A stretch of 56,544 bases of DNA from Paenibacillus timonensis (GTDB taxonomy: Bacteria; Bacillota; Bacilli; Paenibacillales; Paenibacillaceae). Every line of letters starts with the position of its first letter. Positions within the stretch are counted from its first letter, which is position 1. Positions 25,426 through 34,822 of the stretch are shown here, piece by piece. The notes beneath the pieces were generated by a model. That model saw only the letters and a list, made by a program, of their open reading frames with translations, ran no database searches and had not been told where the DNA came from. The stretch spans positions 1 to 56,544 of the forward strand of contig NZ_WNZY01000030.1 of NCBI RefSeq assembly GCF_009725205.1, written 5' to 3'. Both the position numbers and the translations under genes were made by a program.

Positions 25426-28065
25426 CTATAGCTCGCTTAACACTTGCAAAGCTTCTTTGCCGCTGCCCGGTTTATAACCGGATTGCATGTAGCGGATGTT
25501 TCCCTCGCGATCCAGCGCAAATAAGTGTGGGAAGCCCCCGCCCCCCAGTTGAATGCCGGCAGCGGTCAAATCTTTCAACGCCGCGTAGCCGGGGTCGCTT
25601 ACGAATACCGTGCCGCCCGGCAAACTGGCTGTAGGGAGGGCAGGGGCGGCCAGAGCCGGCTTGCCATCGTCGCTGCCGAGAACAAAGATCACTGGGATGC
25701 CAAGGACATCAAACGTTTCCGCGAGTTCTCCCGTTTCGCGCAGCAGATGCTTCGATGGCTCCCGATCCGGCTCCAACCAAGCGATCATCGCGCCGCGTTC
25801 TCCTCCGCTAAGCGCACTGAGCGTTGTCTTGGTCCCATCCGCTCGCCATAGCGGCGTTTGCGGATCGGGGGTCCCGTACACGGGGATATGCTGCGACGGA
25901 GCCGGAAAGCTTAGCGTGACCTGTGTCTCCGTCTGCTCGTCAACCCGGCAGTACGTCAGTCGCCCTAGGACCGTGCCGTCTTTCAACCGCACGCCGGTCG
26001 TGATTCGGTATTCCCCCGGCCCCACCTCGAAAGCCGTATCGTACACATCGGTTTTGCCATGTGGATACAGCAGTGTTTTGTAGTAACCCCCCTCAAGCCG
26101 AGCGAGGGTGAAGTTCTCCATGTACGAAGCGACCGGCTCATCGGTTCGGCCTTCCGCTTCGCGGCGCAGGCGCAGCATGCCAATACGACGGAGTGCCTCT
26201 TCCTCCGTATCTGCCTCTTCCCGAACCGGCCCGACTGGGGCGTCCACCCACGTTCCGCCCGCGTTATACTGCGGTTTCTGCTCACTGGGATGCAGCCTTG
26301 CCGGAATGCCCAAGCTCCGGCATAAGGCGACGAACAAGATGTCCAGCGAGCCTTTGTCGGCGACCCGCAGCTGAAACGTGCCTAGCGGCCCCGCTTTCCC
26401 ACGCAGGTTCCCCGGCCCTTCGCGCAGCTCCCAGCCTTCATTCAGAAGCCTTGCAATCCGGGATGGATCTTCTTGATAGAAGGCCACCTCCGCTTCGGTA
26501 AAGCGGGCCTGCAGCTCCTTCCGGTAGGGGCCGATCATTTCAAACAACACCCGCGGGCACATGACATACGGCACGAACAGCTCCCGGCCGTAGGAATCCT
26601 TCCATGGCAGCGATCCGGCCAAGTGGTCGTCCAGCGTCTCCCGCATCGTATCGGTCAAATCCTTCTCCCGTAGGCTCTCGAGCAAAAGCAGCGGCCACTC
26701 TCCGTGTTCTGGGACGCGCTCCTCCAGGAAAGCGGCGATCTCCCGGCCATTGCCGCGGGCAGGCTCCAGCACCTTCCACAACCGCTCCGCCGGTAACCCG
26801 AGCTGGGCCGCGAGCTGCTCGGCTTCCGCCTCCGTCAGGAACGTCTCCTCGTAAGCCCGGCGCAAAGCGGCCCCTTCGGCCACCCGCTGTTCATGTCGCC
26901 GCAGCAGTTCCGCGGAGAGCGGTTCTGATTCCGGCCCATCCAGCTCCGGTGGGGGCACCATTTCGAAGTCTTCGGTTCCGATCGGCTGATCCGATATCGC
27001 TCCGTTTAGTACGACCTCGAACCGGTCCCCATCAGCGATCCGGATCTTTCGCTGACCCCAGGCCTCATTCCGTACGGCCCGGACGATGAGATCGCCGTAA
27101 CCGGTCGTGAATCGAGCTTCGCCCTGGTCATCCGTCACCAGCTCGGCCAGCGGGAACAGCTCGGCATAGTTATACAGCTGGAACTGCACCCTCGCTCCTG
27201 CCGCCGGCGTGTCGTCCGCCTCTCTCACCTCCACGGCAATCGTCCGGGTTGGCGCATAATTCGCCAGCAGGTTTAGCTCCGCATACGGTCCACCCTTCAC
27301 GGTGATTTCCTCCGGGCCGGGATAGGTCGCCGGGACGCGGGTGTGCACCAGCATCGCCCGGCGCGCCGGACCGCTGAACCAGCCTTGGTCCAAGCGGGCT
27401 TCCGGCTCGCATGCGCCGATGTAATGCCACTTGCCGTCGGCCCAAGCTTCGACCCAGGCATGGTTATCGTCGCAGTGCGCCCAACGCGGCGTATAGCATT
27501 GCCGCGCCGGAATGCCGATGCTGCGCAGCGCCGCGACCGCCAGCGTCGACTCCTCGCCGCAACGACCCCGCGCGTTCCGGATCATGCCAAGCGGCGACAA
27601 GGTGCGCAAGTCGCTGCCGATGTAGGTGGCTTTTTCATGGCACCAATAATTCGCCTCAAGAATCGCCTCCGCCATCGAACATCCCGCCGTCCGCGGTCCC
27701 AGCTCCGCATAAATCACCTCGCGAAACTTTTCGATGTTCTCGGTGTTCACCCGGCACGGCAACACGAAATGCAAGAAGAGAGGATCGGGAACCCGGTCGC
27801 CCCAAGGCACCCGCTTTCGAACCGCCAACGCCTGGCGGACATGAGCCAAGAACAGCGATCCGTCGTAATCGGCCAAATCGTTCAGTGGCATATGCACATA
27901 CAGGAATTTCAGGGCCCATGTCTCTTCCGTAGTCAGTGGGCCGTCAAATACCCCAAACAGCGCCTTCTCCCGGCCTCGGCCCAGCGTTCGAATCTCCGCA
28001 AACCTGCGTTCAATCTGCTCCAGCTCCTGTTCGCTCAGCGAAAACGCCGGTGTCTCTACGCTCAT
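25426..28065 (-). CDS. Large transglutaminase-like protein with C-terminal thioredoxin-like region
   Basis: 879 residues. Residues about 100-260 contain a transglutaminase/protease-like core: RCGEESTLAVAALRSIGIPARQ (Cys), CDDNHAWVEAW (His) and the following W-YIGACEPEA (Asp-like position). A beta-sandwich region follows (IAVEVREADDTPAAGARVQFQLYNY). A second, Cys-less transglutaminase-like segment (GSLDILFVALCRSLGIPARLHP) is near 600. The last 150 residues (GAMIAWLEPDREPS...VIFVLGSDDG) resemble a thioredoxin-like fold without CxxC. No signal peptide. ATG directly abuts the stop of the CBM9-like gene. The biological role is unknown; possibly peptide or glycoprotein processing. Confidence 0.75.
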   Translation of the reverse strand: MSVETPAFSLSEQELEQIERRFAEIRTLGRGREKALFGVFDGPLTTEETWALKFLYVHMPLNDLADYDGSLFLAHVRQALAVRKRVPWGDRVPDPLFLHFVLPCRVNTENIEKFREVIYAELGPRTAGCSMAEAILEANYWCHEKATYIGSDLRTLSPLGMIRNARGRCGEESTLAVAALRSIGIPARQCYTPRWAHCDDNHAWVEAWADGKWHYIGACEPEARLDQGWFSGPARRAMLVHTRVPATYPGPEEITVKGGPYAELNLLANYAPTRTIAVEVREADDTPAAGARVQFQLYNYAELFPLAELVTDDQGEARFTTGYGDLIVRAVRNEAWGQRKIRIADGDRFEVVLNGAISDQPIGTEDFEMVPPPELDGPESEPLSAELLRRHEQRVAEGAALRRAYEETFLTEAEAEQLAAQLGLPAERLWKVLEPARGNGREIAAFLEERVPEHGEWPLLLLESLREKDLTDTMRETLDDHLAGSLPWKDSYGRELFVPYVMCPRVLFEMIGPYRKELQARFTEAEVAFYQEDPSRIARLLNEGWELREGPGNLRGKAGPLGTFQLRVADKGSLDILFVALCRSLGIPARLHPSEQKPQYNAGGTWVDAPVGPVREEADTEEEALRRIGMLRLRREAEGRTDEPVASYMENFTLARLEGGYYKTLLYPHGKTDVYDTAFEVGPGEYRITTGVRLKDGTVLGRLTYCRVDEQTETQVTLSFPAPSQHIPVYGTPDPQTPLWRADGTKTTLSALSGGERGAMIAWLEPDREPSKHLLRETGELAETFDVLGIPVIFVLGSDDGKPALAAPALPTASLPGGTVFVSDPGYAALKDLTAAGIQLGGGGFPHLFALDREGNIRYMQSGYKPGSGKEALQVLSEL

Positions 28066-29121
28066 CTACGATCGCTCCTTCCACAGTTTACCGTCTTCCC
28101 GAATCATGAAAATCCCGTTCCCGTCAGAGGTGGTCGCGGAAATCTCAAATCTCCCGCCTGCCGCCTCGACCTTTGGCCGGATGCGAAACGTGTTCATTTC
28201 TTCCGCGGTGACGAGTTCAGCAAGCTCCGCAGTAAACCGCCCGCAGCGGGCATAATAGCTGCGCTGCCGGTAATATAACCGCCGAAGCTCCCATTTGACG
28301 TATTCATCCTGCGGCAGCGGGAACCCGGCGGATCCCCCGCCCGCATCGGCGCTTTCATCCGCAAATACGACATAACCCCACAATTCGGGGTAATGCATGT
28401 TTACGATCCCTTGCGGAGACCAGACCCAGTTGTCCTCGGGATAAGGGTTCCCGGTCGCAGGGTTGACTTGCTTGACGTACCGCCCATCCTGCACCTCCAC
28501 CTGCCATTCCACCCGGGAGAAGTTTACCCTCCAGAATTCGCCCGGCACCGGTGGCCGCCCCTCCGGCGCGCATTCGCGCAGCGAAGCCCATGGCATCGCA
28601 ATCTCTACGCTCCATAGACGGTTCTTCGCGGCAGGATGGTTTAGCTCCCCGTCTATATACACTGCGGTGCGTAATCCGCGAATATCCCAGCCGTTTACCG
28701 GCGGGCCGCCGTCACGGTACGGCTTGACCAGCAGCAAATCCCAAACGGTATTCAGCGTGTTGATTTCAAATTCGTAGTACAGATGGCTGTCGCCGTCCGG
28801 ATCAATGAAAATCTCGAAATCGTTGTCATGAAAAATCACCGAGTCCCGTTCCGTCAGCGTCCCCCAAATTTCATCCTCCTCCATTTCGGCAGCCACGTAG
28901 AAATGCTCGTCATCCCACAGCATTTTCGCCCGCGTCCGTTTCCTTGGCTTGGGCCGCAGGTCGCCTTCGATGTCGACGAAGTCGTCGGTCCATGCGGCGG
29001 CATCCCAGAACGGCTTATCGATCCGCCCGTCCAAGACGAGCGGCCCGGCGACAGCCCGTTTGCAGACATACGTTTTCGGGGCGAACTCGATCACCGGTTC
29101 AGGCACTTCGCTGAAATTCAC
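28066..29121 (-). CDS. CBM9-like carbohydrate-binding protein
   Basis: 351 residues from GTG 29121, chosen because AAAGGAGAG lies just before it; a TTG at 29163 in the same frame has no ribosome site. Residues about 25-215 match a family-9 carbohydrate-binding-like domain (LDGRIDKPFWDAAAWTDDFVDI, LWDDEHFYVAAEMEEDEIWGTL, DNDFEIFIDPDGD, WSVEIAMPWASL). There is no signal peptide, odd for a carbohydrate-binding protein and shared with its neighbours. The next gene begins immediately after its stop. The palindrome array R5 lies upstream, between it and the fucosidase gene. Confidence 0.82.
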   Translation of the reverse strand: MNFSEVPEPVIEFAPKTYVCKRAVAGPLVLDGRIDKPFWDAAAWTDDFVDIEGDLRPKPRKRTRAKMLWDDEHFYVAAEMEEDEIWGTLTERDSVIFHDNDFEIFIDPDGDSHLYYEFEINTLNTVWDLLLVKPYRDGGPPVNGWDIRGLRTAVYIDGELNHPAAKNRLWSVEIAMPWASLRECAPEGRPPVPGEFWRVNFSRVEWQVEVQDGRYVKQVNPATGNPYPEDNWVWSPQGIVNMHYPELWGYVVFADESADAGGGSAGFPLPQDEYVKWELRRLYYRQRSYYARCGRFTAELAELVTAEEMNTFRIRPKVEAAGGRFEISATTSDGNGIFMIREDGKLWKERS

Positions 29122-29181
29122 TATCGTTCTCTCTCCTTTCCTGATTGAGGTAAAGTTCGCCAACCGGTCCTTGAGCTAACG

Positions 29182-29365
29182 CTAACGGACCCCAGCGCCG
29201 TTATTTTGCCGATAAGCTCTGTTTTCAAAATCTAACGGACCCAGTTGACCTTATTGGCGTTTTCGAGCAGAAATCCGGACTATTCCAAGTCAATAACGGC
29301 TCTCTAGTCCGTTAAATGGCAAATTGACATCTTTTCCGGAAAATAAGGTCTTTCAGGTCCGTTAC
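29182..29365. repeat. Four-unit palindrome array, 50/58/50 bp steps (locus R5)
   Basis: Four 26-bp units at 29182-29207, 29232-29257, 29290-29315 and 29340-29365. Units 1-2 read CTAACGGAC...; units 3-4 are inverted (...GTCCGTTA). Unit 1 is TAACGG-N9-CCGTTA. The geometry and orientation (direct, direct, inverted, inverted) copy those of R4 at 20394-20578 with a related but different arm (TAACGGAC against TAACGGAA). Confidence 0.8.
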
Positions 29366-29391
29366 GCACATGTCATTGAGGCCCCCCGCCC

Positions 29392-30837
29392 TCACCGGAT
29401 GCGCAGCACCCAAGCGATCGGCGTCTCCTCCTGCCGCACAGCGTCCGGCAGGCGAACCGCTACCCCGCCTTCCGGCGACGGGCGGAAATCCAACCCCTCG
29501 GCTCCGCCAACGAGGTCGATCCGGCCGATGCCGGAAGCGGGAAGCGGCAGCAGCAAGTCCCCCGCCGTTGCTTCAGCGTCCTCTTGAAGCAGCACTAACG
29601 CGTATCTTGTGTCCCCTTTGCGCGTGAAGAAGCTATTCCCTGAAGCGTACGGCTCACAGATCCGCGTTCCGTAAATCGCTTCGCCGTAAACCTTCAGCCA
29701 CTCGCCTAGCCCCTTCATCCGCTCGAGCGCCGGTCTCGGCAGCCGGCCGTCCGGCTGCGGCCCGACGTTCAGCGCCAGATTGCCGCCTTTGGCGACGATT
29801 TCGACGAGCAGGTGGACCAGCTCGCGGACGGACTTGTAGCTGTCGCTATAGCTGAACGAGAACGAGTGTCCCATCGTGATGCAGCTCTCCCAAGGGACGG
29901 TGAGCGGCCGCTCCGGCACCGTTTGCTCCGGCGTGATGAGGTTCTCGTACGGCCCGCCAACCGTGCGGTCCGCCGTCAACAGCCACGGCTGGATCTGCCG
30001 TGCCTTCTCCACTACCTCGCCAAGCCGGATGTCTTGATCGCGGCGGGCGTTTACCCACCCGGCGTCCAGCCACAGCATGTCGATGCGGCCGTACCTCGTC
30101 ATCAGCTCCATGATTTGCTCATGGGTGAACTGAACGAACCGCTCCCAGAGCCAAGGGTATTGCTTCGGATCGTACGAGGGCCCGCGCCACATGCGGCTGC
30201 CTCGTTCCATGCCCGGCGCCCAATAATAAGGCGTATGCCAGTCCGCCTTGGAGAAATAAGCGGAGATCGCCAACCCCTCGGCACGGAACGCATCGAACAA
30301 GTCCCGGCAGATGTCCGCATAACGGTGCGTATGGAACGGACAGTCCGGTCCGGTGATCCGGTAGTCAGTCGTATGCGTATCCCACATGCAAAAGCCGTCA
30401 TGGTGTTTTGTCGTAAACGTCAAATATTTGAAGCCGCCCTCAGCCGCGGCGTTCGCCCATAATTCCGGCTGGAAGCGAATCGGATGAAACGTACGGTTCA
30501 AATCAAAATATTCCTGTTTGAAGCGTTCCATGTCTTCCGTCCAGTCGATGTCGTTCCGGGACCAATCCCCGTCCTCGTCGCTGAGCGCCCAGGATTCTAC
30601 CAGTCCAAGCTGGGAGTAAGGCCCCCAGTGCATCATCAGGCCCAGCTTCTGATCCTGGAACCATTCCAAACGTTCCAAGATCACCGGGTCCTCCGGCTTC
30701 ACCCAATTTCGTTCGCTGCTGTAATTGTGTACGCCTTGCTCCACCGCCGGTTCAGCCGCAAAAGGCGCCTCGGTGGGCGCCTCGGTCTGCGGCTCGGCCG
30801 ATGGCTCCAGGTTCGTCGCGGATTTCTCCTCGCTCAT
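29392..30837 (-). CDS. Alpha-L-fucosidase (GH29)
   Basis: 481 residues. GH29 signatures are clear: WFQDQKLGLMMHWGPYS near residue 55, YLTFTTKHHDGFCMWDT, and YGRIDMLWLDAGWV in which Asp258 is the expected nucleophile; GNLALNVGPQPDGRL closes the barrel, with a beta-sandwich C-terminus. A Glu/Ala-rich N-terminal tail (about 1-40) replaces a signal peptide, so the enzyme is probably cytoplasmic. Ribosome site AAGGAGG. It sits 66 bases after the binding-lipoprotein gene, so import of a fucosylated oligosaccharide and its breakdown are probably linked. Confidence 0.93.
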   Translation of the reverse strand: MSEEKSATNLEPSAEPQTEAPTEAPFAAEPAVEQGVHNYSSERNWVKPEDPVILERLEWFQDQKLGLMMHWGPYSQLGLVESWALSDEDGDWSRNDIDWTEDMERFKQEYFDLNRTFHPIRFQPELWANAAAEGGFKYLTFTTKHHDGFCMWDTHTTDYRITGPDCPFHTHRYADICRDLFDAFRAEGLAISAYFSKADWHTPYYWAPGMERGSRMWRGPSYDPKQYPWLWERFVQFTHEQIMELMTRYGRIDMLWLDAGWVNARRDQDIRLGEVVEKARQIQPWLLTADRTVGGPYENLITPEQTVPERPLTVPWESCITMGHSFSFSYSDSYKSVRELVHLLVEIVAKGGNLALNVGPQPDGRLPRPALERMKGLGEWLKVYGEAIYGTRICEPYASGNSFFTRKGDTRYALVLLQEDAEATAGDLLLPLPASGIGRIDLVGGAEGLDFRPSPEGGVAVRLPDAVRQEETPIAWVLRIR

Positions 30838-30903
30838 GGATGCCTCCTTATCTCGGTCCGAAAATGTAAGTTAACGGTTCAAGGTTTATCTTCCTTAGCT
30901 TTC

Positions 30904-32550
30904 TTAGCTTCCTTGATTCCAACGGTCATAGGCGGCTTGATATACTTCGGCGACGCGATCGCTGCCCATTTTCTTCAGTTGGCTGACGTATTTATCCCAG
31001 TTCTCGAGCGGCTCTTGGCCGGTCACGAACTTCGCCTCCATTTGCGTCACATACGTCTTCAGGTCGGACAGCAGGGCGGAAACCTCGGATTGTTCATCGG
31101 TCGTCAAGAAAGCGTTCGGGAACGGCGGCTTGCCGATCGGAGCTAACTTGGTTTGCGTTTGCTGATCAATCCATTCGTCGAACTCGCTCTTCAACCCGTT
31201 CGTCAATTCTTTCAGATTGACGCCCGGCGTCAAAATACCGTAGTTTGGCGTAATGGTTCCGCGATAATCCTCACGTTCCTTGCCGCCAGGTACCGGCAGC
31301 CATTCCTTGACCTTGTTTTCTTTATCCTTGTACTGCCACAGCAGTCCTTCCGGACCTTGGGTCCACAAGGTGGCCCCTTCATAGCTGTATTGATAGTCGA
31401 TCCAGCGCATCGTGGCTTCCGGACTCGGGTTGCTCTTCGTAATCGCGAACGTCCCGTTAGCGGACATGCCCGGATGCTTGCCGTAAACCGGCGTACCGGC
31501 AATTTCGCTGGCTACCGGCGTCATCAGCGGATGTTCGTTGTTTGGCTCCCCGCCAAGCGTGAAGTAAGGATGATAATCACTAAACAAGGCAACCTGGTTG
31601 TTTTTACCCTTTGCTTTCTTCTGGTCGTCGGTTTGAGAGAACGTCTCATGGTCCAACAACTCATCCTTCCACAAGCGGTTCATAAAGGTCAGATAACCCT
31701 TATATCCTTCCTCTTGCGGCGAATAGTGGACTTTGCCGTCCTTGTCGGCGTAGATGACCGTGTCATACATTCCCCAGAACCCGAGGAAGAACATTCGCAG
31801 ATCGTCCAACTTGACGGAGGAAAGCGGAATTTCGTCGGCTTTGCCGTTGCCATTCGGGTCTTCTTCCTTAACGCGCTTCAAGTACGTGTACAACTCTTCC
31901 GTCGTCTTCGGCTCCTCCGCGTTCAACGCCTTCAGGAACTTACCGTTATACCACATCGGGCCGCGGTACCATACCGCCGCGGTATCGATGAACGGCAGGG
32001 CATAAATATGTCCGTCCGTTGTCGTGATATTCTTGCGTACATCCGGATTCTCATCGAGGATCTTCTTCAGGTTAGGCGCGTAGTTGTCGATCAGATCCTC
32101 CAGAGGAATCAGAATCCCTTGGCTGCCGTAGGTGACTTGCTCCGCCGGAGTAATGTCTGCTGCATATAGCATGTCCGGCAGGTCGCCGCTGGCGAAGACC
32201 AGGTTTTTCTTCGTACTGAAGCTATCGATCGGCGAGGTTTGAAACTCTACTTTGATCCCCGACAGCTTCTCCATCTCTTGAATGACGGGCATCGTGTTCC
32301 AGTCCGCCATTCCCGCGTCGGGAGCGAACATCGTCAACGTAAGCGGCTCATCGACAATCGGAAAGCCATCTTTCTTTACGCCTCCGGTATTCTCGGAGTT
32401 GGAAGCGTTCGTGCCCGAGTTCGCCTCGCCTCCCGAATTGCCTGCCGTGTTGCCGCCCGCCGTATTGCCGGATGAACCGCAGGCCGCCAGCAACGAGGCC
32501 AGCAGGAGCAAGCTCAAGGCTAACGCTCCGCGTCTTTTCAGCTTCTGCAT
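30904..32550 (-). CDS. LipO/YtcQ-type oligosaccharide-binding lipoprotein
   Basis: 548 residues. Lipoprotein signal ends in LLAACGSSG (Cys24), followed by a Gly/Asn/Thr-rich linker to about residue 60 and a long family-1 solute-binding fold (PLTLTMFAPDAGMADWNT onwards). The length and sequence are typical of the 500-560 residue LipO/YtcQ group that works with LplB/LplC-type permeases, encoded directly upstream. Ribosome site AAAGGAGG. Ligand unknown; the following fucosidase suggests fucose-containing or plant cell-wall oligosaccharides. Confidence 0.92.
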   Translation of the reverse strand: MQKLKRRGALALSLLLLASLLAACGSSGNTAGGNTAGNSGGEANSGTNASNSENTGGVKKDGFPIVDEPLTLTMFAPDAGMADWNTMPVIQEMEKLSGIKVEFQTSPIDSFSTKKNLVFASGDLPDMLYAADITPAEQVTYGSQGILIPLEDLIDNYAPNLKKILDENPDVRKNITTTDGHIYALPFIDTAAVWYRGPMWYNGKFLKALNAEEPKTTEELYTYLKRVKEEDPNGNGKADEIPLSSVKLDDLRMFFLGFWGMYDTVIYADKDGKVHYSPQEEGYKGYLTFMNRLWKDELLDHETFSQTDDQKKAKGKNNQVALFSDYHPYFTLGGEPNNEHPLMTPVASEIAGTPVYGKHPGMSANGTFAITKSNPSPEATMRWIDYQYSYEGATLWTQGPEGLLWQYKDKENKVKEWLPVPGGKEREDYRGTITPNYGILTPGVNLKELTNGLKSEFDEWIDQQTQTKLAPIGKPPFPNAFLTTDEQSEVSALLSDLKTYVTQMEAKFVTGQEPLENWDKYVSQLKKMGSDRVAEVYQAAYDRWNQGS

Positions 32551-32593
32551 GAATGAATCCTCCTTTTGAATAGGTTATTGATGTATGGCAAGA

Positions 32594-33499
32594 TCATCCC
32601 TTAACGGAACCGATCATGACACCTTGCACAAAATAGCGTTGCAGGAAAGGATACACCACAATGACCGGCAGCGTGGCCACGATAATGACCGCGTATTTGA
32701 CCAGCGCGGCCACTTCCGCCCGGTTATTCAGCGCCGTCGCCGTAGCGGCATCGATGGAGCCGGTTTGCGACGACATCTCCTGCAGGACGAGAATTTGCCG
32801 GAGTACGAGCTGCAGCGGATATTTCGCATGGTCGTTCAGGTAAATCATCGCGGAGAAGTAGCTGTTCCAGTGCCCGACTCCAAAGAACAAGGCCATGACC
32901 GCGATAATCGAAGTCGACAGCGGCAGGATGATGCGGAAAAACAGCCGGAAATTGCTGCAGCCATCGATTTCCGCTGCCTCCTGCAGCTCCTTCGGAATCG
33001 TCGATTGGAAATACGTCCGGCAAACGATGAGATTCCAGACGGAGGTAGCCCCCGGCAAAATCAGGGCCCACATGCTGTTCACCAAGCCCAGATCCTTGAT
33101 CAGCAAATAGGTTGGCACCAGCCCGCCGCTGAAGAACATCGTGACCATGAAGATCCCCATGAACAAGTTCCGTCCAACAAAGTCTTTGCGGCTAAGCGCG
33201 TAAGCGGCAGGGATTGTCACCGCCAGATTGACCATCGTACCCAGCACCGTATATAGGATCGTGTTCCCGTAGCCGGTCCAGATTTGCGGATCTCGGAACA
33301 CCCGCTGATACCCTTCAAAGGTGAGGCCCATCGGCCATAACCACATCTCCCCGGAAGCGACGTATTTCGGGGTGCTAATCGAGGCGCTGATGATATACAG
33401 AATCGGGTAAGCGACGACGACCAGCGCTAGTAACAGAAACACATAGTTGCAAGCCAGAAATAGCCGATCCCGCCGCGTTTCTTTAATTGCCGATACCAC
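32594..33499 (-). CDS. ABC transporter permease, LplC/YtcP type
   Basis: 301 residues from GTG 33499, 8 bases after AAGGAG; the GTG at 33508 would overlap the ribosome site. Six membrane helices, the characteristic ASISTPKYVASGEMWLWPMGLTFEGYQRVF outer loop and the EAA loop IPKELQEAAEIDGCSNFRLFFRIILPLS. C-terminus VQGVMIGSVKG is standard. With the LplB-type partner 18 bases upstream it makes the channel. No cognate ATPase gene in the locus, as is usual for this group, which shares MsmX-like ATPases. Confidence 0.93.
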   Translation of the reverse strand: MVSAIKETRRDRLFLACNYVFLLLALVVVAYPILYIISASISTPKYVASGEMWLWPMGLTFEGYQRVFRDPQIWTGYGNTILYTVLGTMVNLAVTIPAAYALSRKDFVGRNLFMGIFMVTMFFSGGLVPTYLLIKDLGLVNSMWALILPGATSVWNLIVCRTYFQSTIPKELQEAAEIDGCSNFRLFFRIILPLSTSIIAVMALFFGVGHWNSYFSAMIYLNDHAKYPLQLVLRQILVLQEMSSQTGSIDAATATALNNRAEVAALVKYAVIIVATLPVIVVYPFLQRYFVQGVMIGSVKG

Positions 33500-33517
33500 G
33501 TTCCCCACTCCTTTCTT

Positions 33518-34480
33518 CTACCATAGGCTGTTTTCGCTGGTGCGACGGACGATTTGGTTGACGGTAATGAGCAGAATCGCGTTCACGACGGAATTGAATA
33601 AGCCAACCGCCGTGGAGAAGCTGTACTGCGCATCCAACAAGCCAGATCGGTATACGAATGTTGAGATGACGTCGGAGGATTCCATGTTCAGCGGGTTTTG
33701 CAGCAGCAGGATTTTCTCAAATCCCACGCCGAGCAGGCTGCCCATATTTAGAATCATCAGGATCGTGATCGTTGGCAGAATCGCCGGAATATTAATGTAA
33801 CGGATCCGCTGCATGCGCGAAGCCCCATCGAGGATAGCCGCTTCGTGTAATCCCGGATCAACGCCGGTCAGCGCCGCTAAGTAAATGATCGTCCCCCAGC
33901 CGGTCCCCTGCCACACGTCGGAGAATACATATACCGTTTTAAACCAGCGCGGGTCAGTCAGAAAATCGGGTGGCGTGAAACCAAACGCTTCGATCACATT
34001 GACGATCATGCCCGTTGAAGGCGTCAGGAATGTAATGATCATCCCGGCCATGACAACCATCGATATAAAATGCGGCGCATAGGTCACGGTCTGTACCGTC
34101 CGTTTAAAGAAGCCGTCTTTCACCTCATTAAAAGCCAAGGCCAGGATAATCGGGAGCGGGAACCCTACGACCAGCCCGTAAAGACTGATGCCCAGCGTGT
34201 TCCACAGCAGATCCCAGAAATAATAGGAATTAAAGAATCGGACGAAGTGGTCGAAGCCTACCCACGGACTTCCCAGAACCCCGTTTACAGGTATGAAGTT
34301 TTTGAATGCGATTTGGATCCCGTACATCGGAACGTAACTAAAGATCAGAACGCTTAATAAAGCCGGAGCGATAAAAATGTACAACTGCCAATTCCGGAGG
34401 ATTTTTGTCCTGAGTTTCCTTTTTGTAGCGAACGGGGTAATCGGCCTGGTGTCAAGAACGGTTGGCGCGCTTTTCTGCAT
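33518..34480 (-). CDS. ABC transporter permease, LplB/YtePQ type
   Basis: 320 residues from ATG 34480, chosen for AAAAGGAGGAG upstream; the frame is open to 34543 without a ribosome site. NWQLYIFIAPALLSVLIFSYVPMYGIQIAF starts the membrane domain; the EAA loop is GVDPGLHEAAILDGASRMQRIRYINIPAI. First gene of the operon, divergent from the YesS-like regulator at 34823, which is therefore its likely activator. Confidence 0.93.
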   Translation of the reverse strand: MQKSAPTVLDTRPITPFATKRKLRTKILRNWQLYIFIAPALLSVLIFSYVPMYGIQIAFKNFIPVNGVLGSPWVGFDHFVRFFNSYYFWDLLWNTLGISLYGLVVGFPLPIILALAFNEVKDGFFKRTVQTVTYAPHFISMVVMAGMIITFLTPSTGMIVNVIEAFGFTPPDFLTDPRWFKTVYVFSDVWQGTGWGTIIYLAALTGVDPGLHEAAILDGASRMQRIRYINIPAILPTITILMILNMGSLLGVGFEKILLLQNPLNMESSDVISTFVYRSGLLDAQYSFSTAVGLFNSVVNAILLITVNQIVRRTSENSLW

Positions 34481-34754
34481 CAAACAACTCCTCCTTTTTT
34501 TCTGAAGTGTACCGGAGCTCCCCCACCCTCGTAAATATGTCATTTTGCTTTACGTTAACAAAGCGGAGAGGCAAATTTAACAAATCGGACGATTTTTGTG
34601 TCATTAAAGTTGACATGTCCTTGTCCCGAGGCAGCGGCGGCAATGTGTATTTTTTTACTGACAATACCCCGAACTACGGCAACAACGGGCGGCAGACAAG
34701 CCCCGATAAGCAAAAATAACATGCTCTTTCCCGATGATCCGCTACTTTCTTCCC

Positions 34755-34783
34755 TTGCGTTATCCGGGAATCTCCTTTACATT
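34755..34783 (+). promoter_or_regulatory. Weak candidate promoter of the YesS-like gene
   Basis: TTGCGT (34755-34760) and TACATT (34778-34783) with 17 bases between, 39 bases upstream of the GTG start. Both boxes deviate from consensus. Apart from this, spacer 34481-34822 has no gene and no clear operator. Confidence 0.35.
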
Positions 34784-34822
34784 TTAGATAAAAAAATAGA
34801 GCGGACAGGGGGCAGACGCAAA

